From Lewinellaceae bacterium (lineage in GTDB: Bacteria > Bacteroidota > Bacteroidia > Chitinophagales > Saprospiraceae): DNA of 64,000 bases. Below, piece by piece: positions 9,395 through 16,588 of this stretch. The notes beneath the pieces are model-generated. The model worked only from the letters and a program-made list of their open reading frames with translations, was not told the DNA's origin and did not search any database. Each line of letters opens with the position of its first letter. Position 1 is the stretch's first letter. A program made the position numbers and the translations under genes. Where the stretch lies: NCBI GenBank assembly GCA_020636375.1, contig JACJXZ010000009.1, forward strand, positions 338,815 through 402,814, in the 5' to 3' direction.

Positions 9395-10222
9395 ATGAGT
9401 AAAAAGAAAGTGCTGATCGTAACGCAGGAAATGCACCCCTATACCGCACTCTCCGAAATATCCAACATAGCCCGAAAGCTTCCGCAACATATTCAGGAAA
9501 GCGGCATGGAAATTCGCGTTTTGATGCCCCGTTTCGGAACGATCAATGAACGCAGGCACCGGCTGCACGAGGTCGTCCGCCTTTCCGGGATGAACATTAT
9601 CGTCGATGACGATGACTTCCCGCTGATCATCAAGGTAGCTTCGCTGCCGGAAGCCCGCATGCAGGTATACTTTCTCGATAATGAAGACTTCTTTAAGCGC
9701 AAGCGCGTCTTTACCAATGAAGCTGGAGAACCCTTTGAAGACAACGCCGACCGCATGGTGTTCTTCTGCAAAGGCGTTATCGAGACCGTCAAGAAATTTG
9801 GCTGGCCGCCGGATATCATCCATTGCCACGGCTGGATGACGAGCCTCATCCCGCTCTACCTCAAGACGGCCTACAAGAACGAGCCGCTTTTCCAGCATTC
9901 AAAGGTCGTTTATTCCATTTACAACAATGCCCTGGATAAGGCCTTCAACGATACATTCGTCGCTAAAGCTTCCATCAATAACCTCAGCGAAGAGGACCTC
10001 CGGGCATATCAGAATGGCGCCGGGGCCACGCTTCACAAAGGTGCTATTTCTTACGCCGACGCCCTGGTGATCGGCAGCGAAGAACTCAGTGAGCCCGTTT
10101 CAAAAGCGCTTCACAGCGTCGATAAACCTGTTATGGAATTCCTGGGCGATGATGAAAACCTGGATGCTTTCCTGGAATTCTATAATTCCCTCACCGCCGA
10201 AGAGGTGGAAGAGGGGAAATAA
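9395..10222 (+). CDS. glycogen/starch synthase (catalytic GT5 N-terminal domain only)
   Basis: A 275-residue protein matching the N-terminal starch-synthase domain of GT5 enzymes: KVLIVTQEMHPYTALSEISNIARKLP at the start, RVLMPRFGTINERRHRLHEV, DNADRMVFFCKGVIETVKKFGW and DIIHCHGWMTSLIPLYLKT. Full GT5 synthases are about 480 residues; this short form, without the C-terminal GT1 half, is the usual form in this phylum, where it lies beside panC. Whether it makes glycogen or has another role is unresolved. The ATG at 9395 is chosen over an in-frame TTG two codons upstream. Confidence 0.8.
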   Translation: MSKKKVLIVTQEMHPYTALSEISNIARKLPQHIQESGMEIRVLMPRFGTINERRHRLHEVVRLSGMNIIVDDDDFPLIIKVASLPEARMQVYFLDNEDFFKRKRVFTNEAGEPFEDNADRMVFFCKGVIETVKKFGWPPDIIHCHGWMTSLIPLYLKTAYKNEPLFQHSKVVYSIYNNALDKAFNDTFVAKASINNLSEEDLRAYQNGAGATLHKGAISYADALVIGSEELSEPVSKALHSVDKPVMEFLGDDENLDAFLEFYNSLTAEEVEEGK

Positions 10223-10383
10223 AACAGGCTGCGCAGCCGTACCCTCTCCTTCAGCCATTAGTTTAAAAAGCGAATCCGCCTGATGATCACGCCGGGGCAG
10301 GAGCGCCCCTGTGTGAGAGAACCGGTGCCCGGAATCTCCGGGGCCGGCCAACAAAACAGGACGGCACGGTATTCATTTATCTG

Positions 10384-11748
10384 ATGGCAAAACAGAAAAA
10401 CTTTATGAGACTAACCTTTTTTGCTTTAGTTCTGGCGGTTATCGCTTCCGCCTATTCGTGCGCTGACCCCACCCAGGTCGGGGCCGGCCTGCTGGAAGAA
10501 GACAGGGCGGACGTGGGCTTTTCTGATACGCTTTCGATCGTGAGTTCCACCGTAGCCAATGACTCGATCCGGACCTACAGCCCTTTTTCGTCCAGCCAGC
10601 TGGGCACCTATCTTCTGGGCAACCTCAACGACCCGGTTTTCGGGCGTTCCTCCTCCAGCATTTACGCGCAGGTGTATCCACAGAGCAGCAGCCCCGGTTT
10701 CGGTGCGGCAACGGTAGTGGATTCTATCATCCTCGTGCTGCCGTACAATGTCGATGGTTTATACGGCAAGACGGAGGGGGAGGAATTTGGCATCGACGTT
10801 TTTCAGCTGGCAGAAGTACTCCAGGAGAACGAGGAGTATTTTTCCAGCCAGGAAGCTGCCGTTGAAGCCATGCCTGTGGGTTCAGCCCGGGCGATGGTCA
10901 GCACGGACAGCCTCGCGTTCACCGATTATGATGACACGGACACGGTGGCGGCCCGTTTCCCCCACTACCGCATAACCCTGGACGACGCCGTGGCCAGCTA
11001 TCTCGTCGGCCTGGAGTCAAACATTTATGCGGACGACAGCCTTTTCCTGGACGCCTTCAAGGGCATCCACCTGCGGCCCACCACGGAAAATGAGGGTATG
11101 CTTAGCTTCCGCCTGCTTTCACAGGATGCGGGGATTTACCTCTACTACCGCGATTCCATCAACGGAAAGCCCAAGCGCTTCCTCTACGATTTTGACATCG
11201 AACCTACGGTCCGGTTCACCAACTTTAAACACGACTATGACGGCGCACCGGTCAATGATTTTCTGGATGGCGCCACGGAGGACAGCATTATCTTCATCCA
11301 GGGGATGAGCGGCGTGTCGGCCCGGCTGGAGATTCCCAACGTGGCCAACCTCCGTGGATTGGTGGTCAATAAGGCCGAACTGGAGTTCTACGTCGCTGAT
11401 GTCGGTGGGGATGAAGCAGCGTTTACCCCCTGCCCCCAGTTGATCCTTACGACGCCGGATGACGAAGATCTGCAGGTAGTGGTCGAAGATATTTCCATCA
11501 TCCTCTCGCAGCGCCGCAACCTGGCGGAAGTGTTCGGGGGAACGCCGATCGAAGGCACCTCCGGAAGCCCCGCTCTTTACCGGATGAATATATCTGCTCA
11601 TTTCCAGGATATCATCGACGGCAACAGGAAAAACGTACTGTTTATCACGCCACTCCAGAAAGCGGAGACGGCTTCCCGCACCATCCTCTACGGCGCCAGC
11701 CATCCGCAGTATGGGATCAGGTTGAAACTGGCATTTACAAAACTATAA
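10384..11748 (+). CDS. DUF4270 family lipoprotein
   Basis: A 454-residue lipoprotein with signal peptide and lipobox (ASAYSC, Cys21). The family hallmark follows at once: ADPTQVGAGLLEEDRADVGFSD and, further on, SQLGTYLLGNLNDPVFGRSSSSIYAQ and FKGIHLRP. DUF4270 proteins are conserved in Bacteroidota next to the glycogen synthase gene, as here, but their function is unknown; an envelope role is likely. The protein ends GIRLKLAFTKL. Confidence 0.87.
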   Translation: MAKQKNFMRLTFFALVLAVIASAYSCADPTQVGAGLLEEDRADVGFSDTLSIVSSTVANDSIRTYSPFSSSQLGTYLLGNLNDPVFGRSSSSIYAQVYPQSSSPGFGAATVVDSIILVLPYNVDGLYGKTEGEEFGIDVFQLAEVLQENEEYFSSQEAAVEAMPVGSARAMVSTDSLAFTDYDDTDTVAARFPHYRITLDDAVASYLVGLESNIYADDSLFLDAFKGIHLRPTTENEGMLSFRLLSQDAGIYLYYRDSINGKPKRFLYDFDIEPTVRFTNFKHDYDGAPVNDFLDGATEDSIIFIQGMSGVSARLEIPNVANLRGLVVNKAELEFYVADVGGDEAAFTPCPQLILTTPDDEDLQVVVEDISIILSQRRNLAEVFGGTPIEGTSGSPALYRMNISAHFQDIIDGNRKNVLFITPLQKAETASRTILYGASHPQYGIRLKLAFTKL

Positions 11749-11765
11749 TTTATCATTGGCCTTTA

Positions 11766-11848
11766 GAGCATATTTGGAGGTGGTGCTTTAGCAGCCTAAA
11801 TAGCCTGCCCCGTACACAAAGTGTCGGGGGCCACCTCCAAACATGCTC
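11766..11848. repeat. composite palindromic element (REP/MITE-like)
   Basis: Outer arms GAGCATATTTGGAGGTGG (11766-11783) and CCACCTCCAAACATGCTC (11831-11848) pair with one mismatch. Nested inside is CCCCGTACAC-AAA-GTGTCGGGG (11808-11829). The same inner core recurs at 40528-40549. The 83-bp unit lies between DUF4270 and glmS and codes for nothing. Confidence 0.65.
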
Positions 11849-11879
11849 TTAGCCAAAACCATCAAAGACGTTCTTAACT

Positions 11880-13718
11880 ATGTGTGGTATTGTCGCCTAC
11901 CTCGGCCCCCAGCAAGCTTACCCCATTCTGATAAAAGGCCTGAAACGCCTGGAATATCGCGGCTATGACAGCGCCGGGATCGCCATCCTCAACGGCGGGG
12001 TCAAAGTCTTTAAAAAGAAAGGGAAAGTACAGGAACTGGAAGCTTTTATCCAGCAGGTCCATAAAAACAGCACGATCGGCATCGGCCATACCCGATGGGC
12101 CACCCACGGGGCGCCCGACGACATCAACGCCCACCCCCACCGGTCGGGCAACGGCAGGCTATGCCTCGTCCACAACGGCATCATCGAGAATTACGCCCTG
12201 CTCAAAACCGCCCTGGAAAAAGAGGGCCACACCTTCGAAAGCGAAACGGACACGGAGGTGCTGGTCCACCTGATCGAAGAACTTCAGGAGCGGGACAACC
12301 TGCCGCTGGAGGAAGCGGTGCGCGTTGCCCTCACGCGGGTCGTGGGCGCCTATGCCATCGTGGTGATGGATAAACAGGACCCCAATAAGCTGGTCGCTGC
12401 CCGCAAGGCCAGCCCGCTGGTGATCGGGATCGGGGAAGGGGAATTCTTCCTGGCTTCCGACGCCACGCCCATCATCGAACATACCCGGACGGTAGTGTAC
12501 CTCAACGACGAAGAGATCGCCGTCGTCCGGCGCTCCGGCGACATGCAGATCAAGACCATCGACAATGAGGTGCAGGCGCCCTTCCTCCACGAACTCGATA
12601 TGAAGATCGAGATGCTGGAAAAAGGAGGCTTCGACTACTTCATGCTCAAGGAAATCTACGAGCAACCGACGACGATCGCCGATTGCATGCGCGGGCGGGT
12701 CAACGCCGAAAAGGGCCTCGTCCGCCTGGGGGGGCTGGAAGAGCACATCAACCGCATCGCCAAGGCCAAGCGTTTCATCGTTGCGGCCTGCGGCACTTCC
12801 TGGCACTCCGGCCTCATCGGGGAATACCTCTTCGAAGACCTGGCCCGGATACCCGTGGAGGTGGAGTATGCCTCTGAATTGCGCTACCGCAACCCCATCA
12901 TCACCGAAGAGGACGTCGTCATCGCCATCTCCCAGTCGGGAGAAACCGCCGATACCCTGGCCGCCCTCGAGCTGGCCAAAGAAAAAGGGGCCATGATCTA
13001 CGGCATCGTCAATGCCGTAGGCTCTTCCATCGCCCGGATCACCGACGCCGGGTCCTATATTCACGCCGGGCCGGAGATCGGCGTAGCCTCTACCAAGGCG
13101 TTCACCGGCCAGGTTACCCTGCTGACCATGATGGCCCTGACCCTCGCGGAAAAACGGGGAACCATCTCGAAGTCCTACTTCCGGCAACTGGCCAGCGAGT
13201 TGGCCATTATTCCAAAGAAAGTACAAAAGGTGCTGGAATACGACGAACGGATTAAGTATATTGCGAGTGAAATCAAGGACAAACACAACGCCCTTTACCT
13301 CGGAAGAGGATACAACTTCCCCGTGGCGCTGGAAGGGGCGCTCAAACTTAAAGAAATTTCCTATATCCACGCTGAAGGCTATCCCGCCGCGGAAATGAAA
13401 CACGGCCCGATAGCCCTGATCGACGAGCAGATGCCCGTCATCGTCATCGCTACCAACAAAAGCGCTTACGATAAGATCGCCAGCAACATTCAGGAAGTGA
13501 AAGCCCGAAAGGGAATGGTCATCGCCGTAGTCACGGAAGGCGACAAGGTCATCAGCAAAATGGCCGATTATGTCATCGAAATCCCGGACACGGAAGAACC
13601 GCTTACGCCACTACTCTCCGTTATCCCCCTGCAGCTGCTTTCTTACCACATCGCGGTAATGAGGGGCTGCAATGTCGACCAACCGAGAAACCTGGCTAAA
13701 TCTGTAACCGTAGAATAA
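11880..13718 (+). CDS. glmS: glutamine--fructose-6-phosphate transaminase (isomerizing)
   Basis: A 612-residue cytoplasmic enzyme that makes glucosamine-6-phosphate for cell-wall and LPS synthesis. The mature N-terminal Cys2 (MCGIVAYLGPQ) is the glutaminase nucleophile; GHTRWATHGAP and YDSAGIA belong to the same class II amidotransferase domain. Two SIS domains follow (AACGTSWHSGLIGEYLFEDL, ISQSGETADTLAAL, GPEIGVASTKAFTGQ, LGRGYNFPVALEGALKLKEI) and the C-terminus DQPRNLAKSVTVE is canonical. It heads a tight block with the DUF4290 gene (14 bases) and murA (3 bases), so amino-sugar supply and peptidoglycan precursor synthesis are probably co-expressed. Confidence 0.97.
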   Translation: MCGIVAYLGPQQAYPILIKGLKRLEYRGYDSAGIAILNGGVKVFKKKGKVQELEAFIQQVHKNSTIGIGHTRWATHGAPDDINAHPHRSGNGRLCLVHNGIIENYALLKTALEKEGHTFESETDTEVLVHLIEELQERDNLPLEEAVRVALTRVVGAYAIVVMDKQDPNKLVAARKASPLVIGIGEGEFFLASDATPIIEHTRTVVYLNDEEIAVVRRSGDMQIKTIDNEVQAPFLHELDMKIEMLEKGGFDYFMLKEIYEQPTTIADCMRGRVNAEKGLVRLGGLEEHINRIAKAKRFIVAACGTSWHSGLIGEYLFEDLARIPVEVEYASELRYRNPIITEEDVVIAISQSGETADTLAALELAKEKGAMIYGIVNAVGSSIARITDAGSYIHAGPEIGVASTKAFTGQVTLLTMMALTLAEKRGTISKSYFRQLASELAIIPKKVQKVLEYDERIKYIASEIKDKHNALYLGRGYNFPVALEGALKLKEISYIHAEGYPAAEMKHGPIALIDEQMPVIVIATNKSAYDKIASNIQEVKARKGMVIAVVTEGDKVISKMADYVIEIPDTEEPLTPLLSVIPLQLLSYHIAVMRGCNVDQPRNLAKSVTVE

Positions 13719-13732
13719 GTAAAATCAAAAAT

Positions 13733-14461
13733 ATGAGTGATCCATTAAACGATGGGATGGAGTACAATTCCGCCAGGGAAGACCTCATCATCCCGGAATA
13801 CGGGCGCAACGTCCAGAAGCTGATCAACCACGCCAAAACGATAGAAGACCCGGCCTACCGCCAGAAATTCGTCGAAGCGGTGGTCGACCTGATGCAGCAG
13901 ATGCACCCCCAAAGCCGCAATATCGACGACTACCGCGACAAACTGTGGAAGCACGTCTTCCGCATCGCCAAATACCAGCTGGACGTCGTACCGCCCGGCG
14001 GTAAAAAACCCCGCCCGGAAGACAGCCAGAAACGCCCCGAAAAGGTGGGCTATCCGGTCATGGAGGCCAAGTACCGCCACTACGGCCACAATGTACAACA
14101 ACTGATCAAGAAGGCGCTGTCTATGCCGCCCGGCCCCAAACGCGAAGGGTTCGTCGCCGTCATCGGCTCTTATATGAAACTGGCCTACCGCACCTGGAAT
14201 AAAGAACATTACGTGAGCGACGACATCATCAAAGGAGACCTCGAAACCCTGTCCAACGGGCAGTTGTCGCTGGATGACAGCGCCTCCCTCGACAACCTCT
14301 CCCGGCCCAGCCGCCGCAGCAAGCCCCAGCAGCAGCAGCGCAGTTCTTCCCGGGACAGAGACAGAGACAGAGACAGGGACAGGGACAGAGATAGGGACAG
14401 GGACAACGGGGGCGGAAGGAATAGCGATAAACCGCGCCGCAGTTACCGAAGGAAGAAATAA
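13733..14461 (+). CDS. DUF4290 domain protein with Arg-Asp repeat tail
   Basis: A 242-residue cytoplasmic protein. The DUF4290 domain fills about residues 12-170 (LIIPEYGRNVQKLINHAKTI, LMQQMHPQSRNIDDYRDKLW, KYRHYGHNVQQLIKKAL). The C-terminal 60 residues are low complexity: a Gln-rich patch, then about eight Arg-Asp dipeptides coded by imperfect hexamer repeats (agagac/agggac, about 14352-14404), then RRSYRRKK. DUF4290 is conserved between glmS and murA in Bacteroidota; its function is unknown. The repeat could change length by slippage without breaking frame. Confidence 0.87.
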   Translation: MSDPLNDGMEYNSAREDLIIPEYGRNVQKLINHAKTIEDPAYRQKFVEAVVDLMQQMHPQSRNIDDYRDKLWKHVFRIAKYQLDVVPPGGKKPRPEDSQKRPEKVGYPVMEAKYRHYGHNVQQLIKKALSMPPGPKREGFVAVIGSYMKLAYRTWNKEHYVSDDIIKGDLETLSNGQLSLDDSASLDNLSRPSRRSKPQQQQRSSSRDRDRDRDRDRDRDRDRDNGGGRNSDKPRRSYRRKK

Positions 14462-14464
14462 CTT

Positions 14465-15781
14465 ATGTCCCTGGACGCATTTGAAGTTATCGGCGGCACG
14501 CCCTTAAAGGGTTCGATCATTCCCCAGGGGGCCAAGAACGAGGCCCTGCAGGTGATCTGCGCCGCCCTGCTCACTGACGAGAAAGTAACCATTTCCAACA
14601 TTCCGGATATCCTGGACGTCAACCTGCTGATCAGCCTGCTGCAGGGGCTGGGCGTTTCCGTCGAGCATGTAGCCAAAGAAACCTACTGCTTCCAGGCCCG
14701 GTCTGTCGACCTGGAGTACTTCGAATCCCGGGAATTCCGGCAGAACGCCGGGCGCATCCGCGGCTCGGTCATGCTCATCGCGCCCCTGCTGGCCCGCTTC
14801 GGGCGGGCGATCCTGCCCAAACCGGGTGGAGACAAGATCGGCCGCCGCCGCCTCGACACCCATTTCCTGGGGCTGGAGAAGCTCGGTGCCGCGTTCACCT
14901 ACAATCCGGCCCGCAACCAATACGACGTGGCGTCCGACGGCCTGAAGGGCGCCTATATCCTGATGGACGAAATATCCGTGACCGGAACGGCCAACGTAGT
15001 GATGGGTGCCGTGCTGGCCGAAGGAACCACCCAGATCTATAACGCGGCCTGTGAACCCTACGTACAACAACTGTGCCGCCTGCTCAACCGCATGGGCGCC
15101 CGCATCTCGGGCATCGGCTCCAACCTGCTGGCCATCGAGGGCGTTCCCCGCCTGGGGGCTGCCGAACACCGCCTGCTGCCGGATATGATCGAGGTGGGCA
15201 GCTTCATCGGCCTGGCCGCCATGACCCAGTCCGAGATCACCATCAAAGATGCCCGGGTGGAAGAGCTGGGCATTATCCCCCGCGTCTTTGAGCGCATGGG
15301 CATCCGGATGGAATTCCGGGGAGACGACATCTTCATCCCCCGCCAGGAAGAATACGAAATACAGACCTTCATCGACGGCTCCATCATGACCGTCTACGAC
15401 GCCCCCTGGCCGGGCTTCACGCCCGACCTGATGAGCATCGTGCTGGTGGTGGCCACGCAGGCCAAGGGCAGCGTGCTGGTCCACCAAAAGATGTTCGAAA
15501 GCCGCCTCTTCTTCGTCGACAAACTCATCGACATGGGCGCCCAGATCATCCTCTGCGACCCGCACCGGGCAACCGTCATCGGCCTGGGCCGCCGCTTCCA
15601 GCTGCGCGGCATCGAAATGACTTCGCCGGACATACGGGCCGGCGTGGCCCTGCTCATCGCCGCCCTTTCCGCCAAAGGAACCAGCATCATCCACAACATC
15701 CATCAGATCGACCGGGGCTACCAGGCTATCGATGAGCGCCTGCGGGCGCTGGGAGCGCAGGTGCGGCGGGTGGAGGGGTGA
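14465..15781 (+). CDS. murA: UDP-N-acetylglucosamine 1-carboxyvinyltransferase
   Basis: A 438-residue enzyme for the first committed step of peptidoglycan synthesis (transfer of enolpyruvate from PEP). The N-terminal GSIIPQGAKNEALQV carries the catalytic Lys-Asn pair, and RGSVMLIAPLLARFGRA and DGSIMTVYDAPWPGFTPDL are family motifs. At the position of the E. coli Cys115 loop the sequence reads KPGGDKIGRRR, so the active-site Cys is replaced by Asp; this natural variant is known from other lineages to remain active and to resist fosfomycin alkylation. It starts 3 bases after the DUF4290 stop codon. Confidence 0.95.
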   Translation: MSLDAFEVIGGTPLKGSIIPQGAKNEALQVICAALLTDEKVTISNIPDILDVNLLISLLQGLGVSVEHVAKETYCFQARSVDLEYFESREFRQNAGRIRGSVMLIAPLLARFGRAILPKPGGDKIGRRRLDTHFLGLEKLGAAFTYNPARNQYDVASDGLKGAYILMDEISVTGTANVVMGAVLAEGTTQIYNAACEPYVQQLCRLLNRMGARISGIGSNLLAIEGVPRLGAAEHRLLPDMIEVGSFIGLAAMTQSEITIKDARVEELGIIPRVFERMGIRMEFRGDDIFIPRQEEYEIQTFIDGSIMTVYDAPWPGFTPDLMSIVLVVATQAKGSVLVHQKMFESRLFFVDKLIDMGAQIILCDPHRATVIGLGRRFQLRGIEMTSPDIRAGVALLIAALSAKGTSIIHNIHQIDRGYQAIDERLRALGAQVRRVEG

Positions 15782-15968
15782 GGTTGGATATGGCTATCGA
15801 TGCTCTTTTTTTCTCTGGTGCGGGAAAAGCATTGCTGACGGCCGTGTCATTCGCGGCTTCTGCCTGACCTTCGTCCCTTTGCTCATAAGCAAAGCCGCAT
15901 GGCTACCCATTCATCCTATGAAATAGCGAAGCATTAATTTCACAGGGTAAACAGGTGGATGGCCCTGT

Positions 15969-15985
15969 CCCCCAAGCCTTTGGGG
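15969..15985 (+). terminator. possible weak terminator after murA
   Basis: CCCCCAAGCCTTTGGGG can fold into a short stem and is followed by TAAATAGTTTT. It lies 190 bases after the murA stop, so the assignment is tentative. Confidence 0.3.
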
Positions 15986-16074
15986 TAAATAGTTTTATAG
16001 GATGCCCGGTGCTGGCAGGGCGAGCGGGATAGCCGCTCCGAAGGCTCTGGGTAGTTTTAAAAACAAAAAATTGC

Positions 16075-16082
16075 TATCTTTG
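16075..16082 (+). promoter_or_regulatory. Bacteroidota -7 promoter element TATCTTTG
   Basis: TATCTTTG matches TAnnTTTG and lies 26 bases upstream of the first ATG (16108) and 110 bases upstream of the preferred start of the GIY-YIG gene. Confidence 0.55.
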
Positions 16083-16107
16083 TCCATATACAGCGCCCTG
16101 CTTTCGC

Positions 16108-16193
16108 ATGAGTAATAACCTGCCTGAAAAACCCCTTCGGACTGGCTGCCACCGTCAATCCGAAGCTGTTCGAGAACAAAACAGATTACTCAT
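16108..16193 (+). promoter_or_regulatory. structured leader overlapping the GIY-YIG start codon
   Basis: ATGAGTAAT (16108-16116) is perfectly complementary to ATTACTCAT (16185-16193), and inside it CTTCGGA (16135-16141) pairs with TCCGAAG (16159-16165). The right outer arm includes the first two bases of the preferred start codon (16192-16194), so folding of the transcript would hide the start. Alternatively it is a palindromic repeat element. Confidence 0.4.
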
Positions 16194-16500
16194 GAAAATC
16201 AAAGGCTACATGTACATCCTGGAATGCGCCGACGGGAGCTACTACACCGGAAGCACCAAAGACCTCATCAGAAGATTGCTACAACACATGAGCGGCGAAG
16301 GCGCCAACCACACCCGCAAAAGGCTGCCTGTAAAACTGGTGTACTTTGAAACATTTTCCCGCATTGATCATGCCTTCTACCGGGAAAAACAGGTACAGGG
16401 CTGGAGCCGGAAGAAAAAGGAGGCACTTATCCATAGCCAGTTTGATGAACTGCACCGGCTGGCGGAGTGTCGGAATGAGACGCATTTTAGGAATCGGTAG
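16192..16500 (+). CDS. GIY-YIG nuclease superfamily protein
   Basis: A 102-residue single-domain protein. MYILECADGSYYTGSTKDLIRRLLQH is the GIY-YIG core (here MYI and YYTGS), with the catalytic Arg in DLIRRLLQH and Glu in FYREKQVQGW. This small UPF0213/YhbQ-like class is common in bacteria; its targets are mostly unknown, with DNA repair or structure-specific cleavage suggested. I prefer the ATG at 16192 because the domain begins immediately after it; the frame is open from an ATG at 16108, which would add 28 residues without similarity. Confidence 0.83.
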   Translation: MKIKGYMYILECADGSYYTGSTKDLIRRLLQHMSGEGANHTRKRLPVKLVYFETFSRIDHAFYREKQVQGWSRKKKEALIHSQFDELHRLAECRNETHFRNR

Positions 16501-16583
16501 CTGCCCTCGGCTCCGCTGCCCTCGGCTCCGCTCGGGCAGCGGCGGAACCCCGAAGCTCGTTGAGCGAAGCCGAAACGAGCCCC
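16500..16583. repeat. GC-rich direct and inverted repeats between convergent genes
   Basis: CCCTCGGCTCCGCT occurs twice in tandem, CTGCCC pairs with GGGCAG around it, and GCTCGTT pairs with AACGAGC at the right end. It separates the nuclease gene from the convergent formate dehydrogenase operon and probably acts as a terminator region or dispersed repeat. Confidence 0.45.
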
Positions 16584-16588
16584 TCCCA

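Larger units (their letters stand above)
15782..16107. other. intergenic region with hairpin and promoter
   Basis: 326 bases between murA and the nuclease gene. It contains a CCCCAA-GCC-TTTGGGG-type hairpin (15969-15985) and the promoter motif at 16075. No gene is recognised; a short frame overlapping the murA end has no domain. Confidence 0.45.
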
